Source: UBA4416 sp040386075 (GTDB taxonomy: Bacteria; Bacteroidota; Bacteroidia; B-17B0; Aurantibacillaceae). Taken from it: 64,000 nucleotides of DNA. Of this stretch, positions 51,685 to 60,994 are shown in pieces. How positions within the stretch are numbered: position 1 is the stretch's first letter; every line of letters starts with the position of its first letter. The translations under genes were made by a program, and so were the position numbers. The stretch covers positions 6,245 to 70,244 of the forward strand of contig JAZKGE010000035.1 in assembly GCA_040386075.1 (NCBI GenBank), in the 5' to 3' direction. The notes beneath the pieces are model-generated. The model saw nothing but the letters and a program-made list of their open reading frames with translations. It was not told the origin of the DNA and did not search any database.

Positions 51685-52998
51685 ATGATTTTTAATAAAA
51701 TAACATTTTCAATCTTTATTGCAGTAACACTTTTTGGATGCAAGCCTAAATTTAATGTTCCTGATCCTGATGGTGGAAATATTGATGTATCAAACTATGT
51801 TGCTTTAGGAAGTTCTATGACTGCTGGCTATAGCAATGGAGCGCTTTACTATGATGCACAACAAAACTCTTATGCGAACATATTAGCAGAACAATTTAAA
51901 TTAATTGGGGGTAGTGAATTTAAAATTCCTTATGTTTCACAAGGTTCTGTTGGTATGGGAAATGACGGTAAAGCGTATTCCATCTTAGGTAATCGAACCG
52001 ACTGCCAGGGAATAGTTTCTTTAGGTCCGGTAAAAATTGCCTCGCAGGGTGATTACTCCGTGTTTTTATCCAATGCATATAATGCACAGGGACCATTTAA
52101 CAATATGGGAGTGCCAAATATAAAAGTCATTGACATGGACGTGAACGCTTATGCAGATTCGTTTTACGTACGTATGGCATCAAGTCCGGCATCATCCGTA
52201 TTGTCAGATGCAGTAGCTAAAAACCCAACATTTTTCTCTGTGATGTTGGGATTAAACGATGTTTTAAATTATGCCTTAAAAGGTGCTACTTCTGAAAGTA
52301 TTTCTCCGGTTGCTGGACCGATGAATATAGGCTTTGAAGCCAGTATCAATAATGTAATCGACAAGTTAATAGCTAACGGTTCAAAAGGAGTAATAGCAAA
52401 CATCCCAAGTATTAAATCTATGGCTTACTTTAATACTATTCCATGGAATGGATTGAAACTAACGAAAGAAAAAGCTGACTACTTAACAGCAAACTTACCA
52501 GTTGGGCCTTTTCACGAAGGTGACAATGCTTTTTGGATAGAAGATCCTGCGGTTCCGTTTACAGGCTATAGACAATTGGTAGAAGGGGAATACGTTTTAT
52601 TAAGCACTCCTTTAGATTCCATAAAATGCTATACAAATTGGGGCTCCGCTACACTAATTCCAGATAGGTTTACATTAATAGCAAGCGAAATTGCCGCCAT
52701 TGAAAATGCAATTAATGATTATAACGCCATTTTAAAAAATATTGCCGATGCAAAAGGCTTGGCATTTGTAGATGTCAATTCATTTTTCAAAAAAGTAAAA
52801 ACAGGCTACTCTTATAACGGAGTTGCTGTAAGTGCAGCGTTTGTTTCTGGAGGATTTTATTCATTAGATGGATTGAATTTAACACCGAGAGGAAATGCCT
52901 TGCTGGCCAACGAATTTATTAAAGCTATTAATAATACTTACGAAAGTACAATACCTGAAACGAATGCCATGAAATATCCAGCGGTCGTCTTCCCTTAA
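51685..52998 (+). CDS. SGNH/GDSL-type hydrolase lipoprotein
   Basis: Predicted outer-membrane or periplasmic lipoprotein of 437 residues; lipobox LFGC (Cys19). The SGNH block I is GSSMTAGYSNG (nucleophile Ser in a G-S-S context rather than GDS), block III-like ILGLNDVLNYALKG contains the N of GxND, and the C-terminal LDGLNLTPRGNALLANEF supplies the DxxH-like block, here with T-P-R in place of D-x-x-H, so the catalytic histidine is not obvious. This could mean reduced or altered activity. Translated directly after the FadL-type porin (10 bp), suggesting a joint role in lipid or ester uptake. Confidence 0.82.
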   Translation: MIFNKITFSIFIAVTLFGCKPKFNVPDPDGGNIDVSNYVALGSSMTAGYSNGALYYDAQQNSYANILAEQFKLIGGSEFKIPYVSQGSVGMGNDGKAYSILGNRTDCQGIVSLGPVKIASQGDYSVFLSNAYNAQGPFNNMGVPNIKVIDMDVNAYADSFYVRMASSPASSVLSDAVAKNPTFFSVMLGLNDVLNYALKGATSESISPVAGPMNIGFEASINNVIDKLIANGSKGVIANIPSIKSMAYFNTIPWNGLKLTKEKADYLTANLPVGPFHEGDNAFWIEDPAVPFTGYRQLVEGEYVLLSTPLDSIKCYTNWGSATLIPDRFTLIASEIAAIENAINDYNAILKNIADAKGLAFVDVNSFFKKVKTGYSYNGVAVSAAFVSGGFYSLDGLNLTPRGNALLANEFIKAINNTYESTIPETNAMKYPAVVFP

Positions 52999-53087
52999 AA
53001 TTTAACATATCAATGACTTAATTGGTCGAAATACAAAACTTGCTTGAAATAATTTATTAAATTTAATATAACCTAAACTAAACCTAC

Positions 53088-54419
53088 ATGAAAAAAATCT
53101 ACTTATTGGCTTTATCAACTTTGATGGCATCTTTTTCAGCTCAAGCACAAACTCCTTGCTCAACGGGCCGTTATGCATCCGATACGTTTACAAACGTAAC
53201 AGTAACCTATAGCGTTCCGTACGGCTCTAACATTAAATTTAATGGTGCTGCTGAAACGTTAATGATGGATATTTATCAACCAACCGGCGATATAGAAACT
53301 GCTCGTCCCCTCATAGTGCTTGCTCATGGTGGTAGTTTTCAAGGGGGAACCAGTGGCGATGCTGATATAGTTGCATTATGCCAGGCTTTTACCAAAAAGG
53401 GATATGTATGCGCCTCTATTAATTACCGTTTAGGTTTTTTTCCTTTAGATTCGGTGAATGCCATTAAAGCAGTTTTACGAGGGGTGCAGGATATGAAAGC
53501 ATCTGTACGTTTTTTCTATAAGGACAAATTAACCAGTAATACCTATAAAATTGATACGAATAATATTTTTATCGGTGGAAGTTCGGCTGGTGCTATTGCA
53601 GCTCTTCATATGGAATATTTAAATAAATCCTGCGAGATCAATTATTACGTTACTCCCACCGTTTTAGCATCGTTAGGAGGAATTGAAGGCTACAGTGGAA
53701 ACCAATGTTATTCAAGAAAAGTAAAGGGCGTTATCAATTTATGTGGAGCTTTAGGAAGATATGGATGGTTGGAAGCAGGAGATGTTCCTTTTGCTTCCAT
53801 GCACGGCACTGTTGACGGAACAGTAAAATATAACAGAGGAATGGTAAATCCCGGAGTACCTTTAATAGTACTTGATGGAAGCAGAATGCTTAAAGAACAG
53901 GCAAACGCTTTAGGTATCAATAATCCATTTTATACCTGGTACGGACAAAATCATGTACCATATTATAACGGCTCAAATACAACCGCTTACATGGATACAA
54001 CTATAAAGTTTGTAAGAGATTTTTTAATATCGCGTTTAGGTTGCACTGACCCTGCACTCATGCCGCCAAATTCTACTGCGCAAACAGCAACTCTATACAA
54101 CTACACAGTTTGTACAACACATATTCAAATGACCTGTGCTTCGCCTGGATTTGTAGGGATTAAAGATTTAACTGCTAATGAAATTATTTCGTCGGCGTTT
54201 CCTAATCCATCAGATAATGAAATGACCATTGAATTTTCAAATGCAAATACAACTCACTATATCGAATTATTTGATGTTACTGGAAAATTAATTACCTCAG
54301 AAATAACCGAACAGTCAACTTTTAAGATCAGAAAAAACAATATTGTTAGCGGTCTTTATTTCTTAAAAGTAACTTCTAAAAATAATGAGTCAACCACACA
54401 AAAAGTAATCTTTAATTAA
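53088..54419 (+). CDS. Secreted alpha/beta-hydrolase (carboxylesterase-like) with T9SS type A sorting domain
   Basis: Exported 443-residue hydrolase. Signal peptide ~1-21 (SAQAQ). The alpha/beta-hydrolase core (~60-320) shows the oxyanion-hole motif LAHGGSFQGG, GYVCASINYRLGFFP, and the nucleophile elbow GGSSAGAIA; a candidate acid lies in SMHGTVDGTVKY and a candidate catalytic His in WYGQNHVPYY. The C-terminal ~75 residues are a T9SS type A domain (AFPNPSDNEMTIEFSN ... GLYFLKVTSKNNESTTQKVI). It follows the porin/GDSL pair by 89 bp and could act on the same class of extracellular esters (inference). Ends at a strong shared terminator. Confidence 0.88.
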   Translation: MKKIYLLALSTLMASFSAQAQTPCSTGRYASDTFTNVTVTYSVPYGSNIKFNGAAETLMMDIYQPTGDIETARPLIVLAHGGSFQGGTSGDADIVALCQAFTKKGYVCASINYRLGFFPLDSVNAIKAVLRGVQDMKASVRFFYKDKLTSNTYKIDTNNIFIGGSSAGAIAALHMEYLNKSCEINYYVTPTVLASLGGIEGYSGNQCYSRKVKGVINLCGALGRYGWLEAGDVPFASMHGTVDGTVKYNRGMVNPGVPLIVLDGSRMLKEQANALGINNPFYTWYGQNHVPYYNGSNTTAYMDTTIKFVRDFLISRLGCTDPALMPPNSTAQTATLYNYTVCTTHIQMTCASPGFVGIKDLTANEIISSAFPNPSDNEMTIEFSNANTTHYIELFDVTGKLITSEITEQSTFKIRKNNIVSGLYFLKVTSKNNESTTQKVIFN

Positions 54420-54438
54420 CAGATCTACAAAGTCAATA

Positions 54439-54473
54439 AAAAAAGGCCTGCTCGTTTGAGCAGGCCTTTTTAC
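54439..54473. terminator. Bidirectional intrinsic terminator
   Basis: Stem AAAAGGCCTGCTC/GAGCAGGCCTTTT with loop GTTT between the convergent esterase and OmpA-family genes. Confidence 0.93.
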
Positions 54474-54493
54474 TTAATTGTCTTACCTAACTA

Positions 54494-55975
54494 CTAGTAA
54501 GATGTTTTAAGTTCAACTCTTCTGTTTTGTGCTTTACCAGAAGCTTTTTTGTTATCACCTACTGGTCTTGTTTCACCATAACCTATAGCTGTTAATCTTG
54601 CAGAAGATATACCTTTAGATATTAAGTATGCTCGCACAGATTCTGTTCTTCTTTGTGACAGATCCATGTTGTAAGCATCTTCACCAACGTTGTCCGTATG
54701 ACCTTCAATTGTTAAGTTAGCTCCTTCATAACGTTTCAATATCGCTGCAAGATCATCTAACTGTGCATTTGAAGTCAATTTCAATTTATCGCTGTTTGTT
54801 TCAAAGAAAATTTTACTTGCAATCAAAGTGATCTTTCTGATATCTTCTTTTGCAATTTCAGGACAACCTTTGTTTTCAATAGTACCTTTAACTGTCGGGC
54901 AACGATCTGTCAAATCAGATACACCATCTCCATCAGTGTCAGGACAACCTTTGAATGCTAAGGCACCAGCCAAATCAGGACAAAGATCTTCTTCATTCAC
55001 TAAACCATCTTTATCATTATCCATTGGGCAACCCGTTGCGTCTACTTTGTAGCTAGCGATTGTTCCAGGACATTTATCGTCGATATCAGCTACACCATCT
55101 TTATCAGAATCAGGGCAACCTTTAAATTCTACCGGACCAAATACATCTGGACAACGATCCTCTTTATCTGCAATTCCATCCATATCTTTATCAGGACAAC
55201 CTTTTAAAGAAGAGACACCTGCAACATCCGGACAATCATCTTTGTAATCTGCTACACCATCACCATCTTTATCAATAGGACAGCCTTTTTTATCAACCAT
55301 AATACCTGTTGGGGTATCAGGGCATTGATCATCTTTATCAGAAACACCATCTTTATCGGCATCTTTCTTTTTACCTAAATTAAAAGTTAAGCCCACTGTA
55401 TGATATAAATATCCATCATTAAACTCGTTCACCTCAAAATCAATATCATCAGCCGTTGTGTACATAAATGATTCCTGGAATTGAAGAGATAAAACCGGAG
55501 TAATGCGGATATTTAAACCTCCACCCGCAGATGGTAAAGCATAATCATAGCGCTCATCATTTACGGTTTGATAATCTTCGTGCATGATGCCGCCAACACC
55601 TGCATATAAATAAGGACGCAAAATGTATTTAGAGCTTAAAATATTGTAACGCAATACTAAGTTAGCCGTATTCATACGTGTTAAAAAACGATTTTGATCT
55701 ACCGCAGGAGACCAGGCCGTTTTAGGTTCAACATTTCCTAATTCACCTCTTGTTAAAAATAAAGATACATCAAAATGTTTCCCTAAATAACGGGATGCTG
55801 AAACACTTGCAAATCCATAAGCTGCTTGGCCTTCTTGATAAAAACCTTGTCCACGATCCCCGTTATATTGTATAAGACCACCGTGCAAACCTATGTTCCA
55901 CTTTCTGTCTTCTGTTTGTGATTTTGTTATGCACGCTAATAACAAGCCAGCGCATAAGAGTACTATTTTTTTCAT
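54494..55975 (-). CDS. OmpA-family protein with thrombospondin type 3 calcium repeats
   Basis: Outer-membrane/peptidoglycan anchoring protein of 493 residues. Signal peptide ~1-19 (ACITKSQ). N-terminal beta-barrel-like domain (~20-200) with NIGLHGGLIQYNGDRGQGF and PYLYAGVGGIMHEDY. Then about six thrombospondin type 3 units, such as KDGDGVADYKDDCPDVAG and DTDGDGVSDLTDRCPTVKG, with aspartates for Ca2+ binding. C-terminal OmpA domain (~385-493): IFFETNSDKLKL, IEGHTDNVGEDAYNMDLSQR and the peptidoglycan-contacting Asp/Arg in TDN and QNRRVEL. A typical stabiliser of the envelope. Confidence 0.96.
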   Translation of the reverse strand: MKKIVLLCAGLLLACITKSQTEDRKWNIGLHGGLIQYNGDRGQGFYQEGQAAYGFASVSASRYLGKHFDVSLFLTRGELGNVEPKTAWSPAVDQNRFLTRMNTANLVLRYNILSSKYILRPYLYAGVGGIMHEDYQTVNDERYDYALPSAGGGLNIRITPVLSLQFQESFMYTTADDIDFEVNEFNDGYLYHTVGLTFNLGKKKDADKDGVSDKDDQCPDTPTGIMVDKKGCPIDKDGDGVADYKDDCPDVAGVSSLKGCPDKDMDGIADKEDRCPDVFGPVEFKGCPDSDKDGVADIDDKCPGTIASYKVDATGCPMDNDKDGLVNEEDLCPDLAGALAFKGCPDTDGDGVSDLTDRCPTVKGTIENKGCPEIAKEDIRKITLIASKIFFETNSDKLKLTSNAQLDDLAAILKRYEGANLTIEGHTDNVGEDAYNMDLSQRRTESVRAYLISKGISSARLTAIGYGETRPVGDNKKASGKAQNRRVELKTSY

Positions 55976-56154
55976 AATGATTTATTTGTTAAGTTTATTT
56001 AACTAATGAGAATGGCATGCCAATGACCCATTGTGGGCTATCACACAAAAAAATAATAAAATGCCTACCCACAATGAGGAAATATCTTTACACAAAGAGT
56101 CATCCCATAAAAAATTAATAATAAATTTACAGTCATAACTAGCCCTCAATCAAC
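55976..56154. promoter_or_regulatory. Divergent intergenic region with dyad symmetry
   Basis: 179 bp between the OmpA and RfbD-like genes. Contains a 10-bp palindrome TGGCATGCCA (56012-56021) and an inverted repeat CATTGTGGG (56029-56037) / CCCACAATG (56068-56076) with a 30-bp spacer. Possible operator sites or a large hairpin; no matching regulator is evident in the window. Confidence 0.35.
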
Positions 56155-57087
56155 ATGCAAAAAATACTGATCACTGGTTCCAATGGCCTTTTAGGACAAA
56201 AACTGGTTTATAAATTAAAAGAAAATACTAACGTTACCTGTATTGCTACTGCAAGAGGTGAGAACAGATTGGTAAATAAAACAGGTTATCAATATGCTCA
56301 ACTGGATATTACAGACCTCAAAAATGTTGCATCTGTATTCACCCAATTTATGCCCGATGTGATCATTAATACAGCTGCTATGACCAATGTAGATGCCTGT
56401 GAAACAGATAAAGAGAATTGTTGGGCAATGAATGTTACAGCAGTGAAAAATCAGGTTAGTGTTTTAGAAGAACTATCAAAAAAAGATCAAAACTATAAAC
56501 CACATTTCATTCATCTGTCGACCGATTTTATTTTTGATGGCACACATGGTCCTGTTGATGAAAACGAAATCCCAAATCCTTTAAGTTATTACGCAGAAAG
56601 TAAGCTCGCGGCTGAAAAAATAGTACAGGCCTCATCACTTCATTGGGCAATGGCGCGTACAGTTTTGGTTTACGGCATCGTTGATAATATGAGTCGCAGC
56701 AATATTGTATTGTGGGTAAAACAAAATTTAGAGCAAGGTAAAACCATTAATGTTGTTGATGATCAGTATAGAACACCAACCCTGGCTGAGGATCTTGCCG
56801 ATGGTTGTATTTTAATTGCCGAGAAGAAAGCAAGTGGTATCTACAATATTTCCGGAAAAGATTTTTTAAATATTTTAGAAGTAGCGCATTTAGTTGCTGA
56901 TTACTATAAATTAGACAAATCATTGATTAAACCATCAAAATCTGCTGATATTAAACAACCCGCTAAACGTCCGCCAATTACAGGATTTATTATCGATAAA
57001 GCAAAACGTGATTTGGGTTACAATCCTCATAGCTTCGTAGAAGGCATTAAATTTTTGGAAGAACAACTGAAAACAATGGGTGTTTAA
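56155..57087 (+). CDS. RfbD-like dTDP-4-dehydrorhamnose reductase family protein (SDR)
   Basis: Cytoplasmic extended short-chain dehydrogenase, 310 residues. NAD(P) site ITGSNGLLGQKLVYKL near the N terminus; PDVIINTAAMTNVDACETDK and the active-site Tyr-Lys in PLSYYAESKLAAEKI match RfbD. The C-terminal substrate region includes VDDQYRTPTLAEDLADGCI. No rfbA/B/C genes are adjacent, so a standalone sugar-nucleotide reductase or a related SDR (MAT2B-like) is equally possible. Terminated by a strong hairpin. Confidence 0.85.
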   Translation: MQKILITGSNGLLGQKLVYKLKENTNVTCIATARGENRLVNKTGYQYAQLDITDLKNVASVFTQFMPDVIINTAAMTNVDACETDKENCWAMNVTAVKNQVSVLEELSKKDQNYKPHFIHLSTDFIFDGTHGPVDENEIPNPLSYYAESKLAAEKIVQASSLHWAMARTVLVYGIVDNMSRSNIVLWVKQNLEQGKTINVVDDQYRTPTLAEDLADGCILIAEKKASGIYNISGKDFLNILEVAHLVADYYKLDKSLIKPSKSADIKQPAKRPPITGFIIDKAKRDLGYNPHSFVEGIKFLEEQLKTMGV

Positions 57088-57098
57088 ATTATTGCGAG

Positions 57099-57136
57099 AA
57101 AAAAAAGCCTCTTACTATTAATAAGAGGCTTTTTTA
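57099..57136. terminator. Bidirectional intrinsic terminator
   Basis: Stem AAAAAAGCCTCTTA with its complement around CTATTAA, A-tract/T-tract flanks; between the RfbD-like gene and the convergent NHL-repeat gene. Confidence 0.9.
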
Positions 57137-57149
57137 GTATTTATCCTGT

Positions 57150-60100
57150 TTACCTTTGTATCATTATTTTTTGAGTAAACGTTTTTCCTTTCTGATTAAC
57201 TCTTACAAAATAAACACCGTTTACCAGGTCTGACACATTAATGTGTGACTGCATTTCGCTTGTTGAAATTTGATTTACTTCATTTCCCAAAACATCGTAC
57301 AACATAATATTACTGGCTTCATTTGAAACTACCCGAACAGTGATCGTATTTTGAGCAGGATTTGGAAATACATTAAACCCAACATTTGCAGCATACTTAT
57401 TAAGTATAGTAAGCAACTCAATTGTATTTAAAGTAGTATTAGTTATTACCGGACTATTGTAATCAAAATAAATGTAACCAGTGTTTTTAATTTGTGTGCC
57501 AGGCGTTAACCCATTATTCAGTTTAATACGGTATGTCACATATCCATGACTATGTGCTTCATCCGTTGTGCTATCCGGCAAGTTAATATATGCAAACATA
57601 AATTTCATAGTACCACCCGGTAATAAATAAGGTTGTACTGTATGACTTGAGCTGATAATTTCAATAGTACTCAAATCTACATTAGTGCTCAATGTATCTA
57701 ACAAATAAATATTAGTTGCTTTAGCTGTTCCGGTATTTTGAAAATGCAAAGTGTATGTTAACTCATTTGTAGTTGCCGGAATATAACCTTGTGCTCCATA
57801 TCCTTTTGGCGTCACTTCTTTATAATTTGGATCATAACTCACACCAATACCAAAACAACTCGTAAACATATTATTAGCCGTATTGAAATCGCCATTGTTA
57901 GGCAATAACATCATGGTAATACACGCCGAATCTCCTACAACAGCACTGGTACATGTAGTCACACTAACAGCATAATTCCAGTATCCGAAGTTTCCGATAT
58001 TATTAATATCTGCTACGTTCCAAACAAGTGTATCTCCCGTCGCTGCAGGAATAATAACATCAGGAACGTGCGCTAATGAACCACCAGATATATATTGTAT
58101 ACAAGGAGTTAAGATCATTTTAACCTGGCCGGGCACAACAAAATTACAGGTGCCGTTTAAAATACCTACGTGTGGTAAAATCATATCTACCTGGCCCGGA
58201 AATAATCCGCTCCATAAAGATATTCCTGTTGCAGCTATATCAAAAACACCTGTGCAACTCATTCCAAAATCATTTAATGTATTGTTTGTTCCAAATATAG
58301 TAGATACATGTGGTAAACTCGACGTACATATAGTTGTATAACCCGAGGCCGCTCCATCAACCTGAATGGTATAGGTGCCCGCAGGAACATTAGTTAAATT
58401 ATAGTATCCGGTAACATCTGCCCATCCTATATATGTATTTGTACCATTTGTTGCACTTACTTTTAATCCGTTAATTCCAAGCTCAGTCCATTGATGTACA
58501 CAGTCGCTGTTAGAGTCATCATAAACACTTCCATAAAAATTTCCACAGGCATATACATTTACAAAAGCTAAAGCTGTATCATTTGGAATTCCTGAACCCA
58601 TAATAATTGACTGAATTGTATAAACTCCTGGAGTGTTATAAAGTGTAGAAGCCGATGTAAAAAGTAATTGGTTGGTAGCATTTACCGTATTGGTAACACT
58701 GGTTCCATTTCCCCAGTTTGTAACAATAGTGTAGTTTGCCAATGCGTTAGTTAATGAATAATTGAATCGTGATGAATCAGTAAACATAACGTGTCCCGAA
58801 TTACAAAAGAAAGCGCTGTCTATTGTAAAACGTCTGTTGAATTGCTTTCCGGCTGAGCTATTATTTATAAGTATAGTATCGATACCTGTAACCATACAAT
58901 GGTATCCTGATATTGTATCATCAGAAGTTACTGATATATTATAAATTCCGTTACCCGGAAATGTTTGCGTATACGATCCAACACTTGTTGTATAGTTGAC
59001 AGTTGCCATAGGATTAGACAAAGGATTTCCCATTAGCTTTCCAAAATAAGTGGGTGTTCCAACCATTGGAGAAACCATAGAGCTAATAACGGCGGAACCA
59101 TTTATGCCTCTGTTTTTTGAACTTAGCACATTAGTTGGACAAATAGGGGTTGCAGAGTAATCCACTTTACGCACTCTGTAATTGTCGAGGTCAGCAATAT
59201 ATAAATTACCGGTTGGATCAAAACATAACGAAGTAGGATGATTAAGTAGTGCCACTGAAGGCAAAGATCCATCTCCAAAAAAACCTACTGTACCATTACC
59301 TGAAAACGTAGAAATAATACCGGAGGCATTAATTTTTCTAACACAATTGTTGCCATACTCGGTAAAAAATAAATTTCCTGACGCATCTGCAACCATACGT
59401 AAAGGCTGATTAAGCAACGCTGCTGTTGCTAATCCACCGTCCCCGGCATAACTCTGCACATTAGATGTGCCCGCTACAGTACTGATAATACCAGAAGTAT
59501 TTATCTTTCTTATAACACAAGACCCTCCAATATATATATTTCCGGCAGCATCCAAAACCACCGAGTTTGCAACTACACTGGAGTTGGATGCTAAACCTCC
59601 ATCTCCTGTATCTGTAAAGCTACCGTTACCTGCTATCGTTGTAATAATTCCTGAGGTATTAACTTTTCTTATTCTTGAATTAAAACTATCAGCGATGTAT
59701 AAATTTCCGGCAGCGTCAAATGTAATATCCAAAGGCTGAGATAATTGAGCAGCTGTTGCCAGACCACCATCTCCACTAAAACCTGAACCTGATCCAACGT
59801 TACCAACTACAGTTGAAATAATTCCAGAGCCATCTATTTTTCTTACAACGCCATGATAACTATCAGAAAAATAAAGATCGCCTGCTGCGTCAAATGCCAA
59901 ACCTCTCACGTTTGCAACAGATGCGGCAGTTGCCAAGCCTCCATCTCCGGTGTAAGCAGCGGTTCCATTTCCTGCATAATTTGTAATGATCCCGGTTGTA
60001 GATATTTTTCGGATTGCATTAGGCAATCCTATATATAAATTCCCGGCTGCATCAAATGTAGATGCAAATACAAATGATATAGGTGCCGATGTTGCTAATC

Positions 60101-60245
60101 CTCCATCTCCGGTAACACCTAACGAACCATTACCAGCATAGGTAGTGATCATTTGTGCTTTTAAAGCAGTAATACTAAAACATAAAGCTAACACCATATT
60201 AAGTATGGCTTTTGATTTACAAAAAGATAGTAGTGTTAAATTCAT
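57150..60245 (-). CDS. NHL-repeat secreted protein with T9SS type A sorting domain
   Basis: Exported protein of 1031 residues; signal peptide ~1-30 (FSITALKAQ). Residues ~30-370 hold at least six NHL/YVTN-like blades with repeated IxTxAGNGxxxYxGDGGLATxAxL...P and FDxxGNLYIADxxNxRIRKV units, forming a beta-propeller. Then a beta-sandwich segment, a CNA-B/SdrD-like domain (GSVYDDSNSDCVHQWTELGI ... GYYNLTNVPAGTYTIQVDG), and a DUF7619-type region (YDPNYKEVTPKGYGAQGYIP, LTYTLHFQNTGTAKATNIYL, NTGYIYFDYNSPVITNT). The final ~80 residues are a T9SS sorting domain (FNVFPNPAQNTITVRV ... GVYFVRVNQKGKTFTQKIMI). Function unknown; assembled like other large Bacteroidota cell-surface proteins. Confidence 0.88.
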   Translation of the reverse strand: MNLTLLSFCKSKAILNMVLALCFSITALKAQMITTYAGNGSLGVTGDGGLATSAPISFVFASTFDAAGNLYIGLPNAIRKISTTGIITNYAGNGTAAYTGDGGLATAASVANVRGLAFDAAGDLYFSDSYHGVVRKIDGSGIISTVVGNVGSGSGFSGDGGLATAAQLSQPLDITFDAAGNLYIADSFNSRIRKVNTSGIITTIAGNGSFTDTGDGGLASNSSVVANSVVLDAAGNIYIGGSCVIRKINTSGIISTVAGTSNVQSYAGDGGLATAALLNQPLRMVADASGNLFFTEYGNNCVRKINASGIISTFSGNGTVGFFGDGSLPSVALLNHPTSLCFDPTGNLYIADLDNYRVRKVDYSATPICPTNVLSSKNRGINGSAVISSMVSPMVGTPTYFGKLMGNPLSNPMATVNYTTSVGSYTQTFPGNGIYNISVTSDDTISGYHCMVTGIDTILINNSSAGKQFNRRFTIDSAFFCNSGHVMFTDSSRFNYSLTNALANYTIVTNWGNGTSVTNTVNATNQLLFTSASTLYNTPGVYTIQSIIMGSGIPNDTALAFVNVYACGNFYGSVYDDSNSDCVHQWTELGINGLKVSATNGTNTYIGWADVTGYYNLTNVPAGTYTIQVDGAASGYTTICTSSLPHVSTIFGTNNTLNDFGMSCTGVFDIAATGISLWSGLFPGQVDMILPHVGILNGTCNFVVPGQVKMILTPCIQYISGGSLAHVPDVIIPAATGDTLVWNVADINNIGNFGYWNYAVSVTTCTSAVVGDSACITMMLLPNNGDFNTANNMFTSCFGIGVSYDPNYKEVTPKGYGAQGYIPATTNELTYTLHFQNTGTAKATNIYLLDTLSTNVDLSTIEIISSSHTVQPYLLPGGTMKFMFAYINLPDSTTDEAHSHGYVTYRIKLNNGLTPGTQIKNTGYIYFDYNSPVITNTTLNTIELLTILNKYAANVGFNVFPNPAQNTITVRVVSNEASNIMLYDVLGNEVNQISTSEMQSHINVSDLVNGVYFVRVNQKGKTFTQKIMIQR

Positions 60246-60382
60246 ACTCTAAAATTTAAATTGTTTGTAATTCAAACATATACAAATAATCTAAAGAGAT
60301 TTTAACCAATTACTAGAACAGAGTTTTGAATGAGTAAAGAAAATAACTCTATTGATTTAGGAAATTAAAATGAAGGTTAGTT

Positions 60383-60994
60383 TTACCACTTGCACTTACA
60401 GCTGGGCGACATATACACCTTTGCATGAGGTAGCATATTAATAATATTTGCCTGTACCTCGTCACTGATCAAGATGTTTCTCAGATCGAGTACCCGTAAT
60501 GATTTAAGACTGGAAAATGTTGAAGGGTAATTATCAAAATTATTACTCCATAGATCCAGTACTTCTAATTTTTCGAGATTCCCAATTTGCGGTGGTAAAC
60601 TTTCAAGATCATTTTGATTAAAATTCAAATAAACCAGGTTGGTCAATTTTCCAATTTCTTTAGGCACACGTTCCAAACCTGTTTTACTACAGGCAAAATA
60701 CTGTAGATTACCCAATAGGTTGATACTATCTGGTAATTCAGCGATTGAATTTTTGCTGATGTCAAGGTATTGTAAATTTTTAAATAGTAATATCTCTTTA
60801 GGGAACGATTTTAAATGTTGTTTTCGGAGTACCAGTTTCGTAACTGCATCCGGGTTCTTAAGAGCTTCCTGAAGATTCGTATAGCCTGTCAATGTATCCA
60901 GGGTTAAAGAATCCATTAATACAACTTGCGCTTTAACTTGTATTGATAAAACCAAGAGGATTACTGTTGCTATTTTAGAAAGACATTTAAACAT
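60383..60994 (-). CDS. Exported leucine-rich-repeat protein
   Basis: 203 residues when started at the ATG at 60994; an upstream TTG at 61006 would add four residues. Signal peptide ~1-23 (LSIQVKAQ). About five LRR units of 22-23 residues with the ribosome-typical pattern LxxLxxLxLxxNxxxxLPxxIGxL: LFKNLQYLDISKNSIAELPD, LGNLQYFACSKTGLERVPKE, LTNLVYLNFNQNDLESLPPQ, LEKLEVLDLWSNNFDNYPST. A short tail ends CKCKW. The start codon overlaps the end of ribF by 8 bp, indicating translational coupling. Protein-binding role inferred; partner unknown. Confidence 0.87.
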   Translation of the reverse strand: MFKCLSKIATVILLVLSIQVKAQVVLMDSLTLDTLTGYTNLQEALKNPDAVTKLVLRKQHLKSFPKEILLFKNLQYLDISKNSIAELPDSINLLGNLQYFACSKTGLERVPKEIGKLTNLVYLNFNQNDLESLPPQIGNLEKLEVLDLWSNNFDNYPSTFSSLKSLRVLDLRNILISDEVQANIINMLPHAKVYMSPSCKCKW

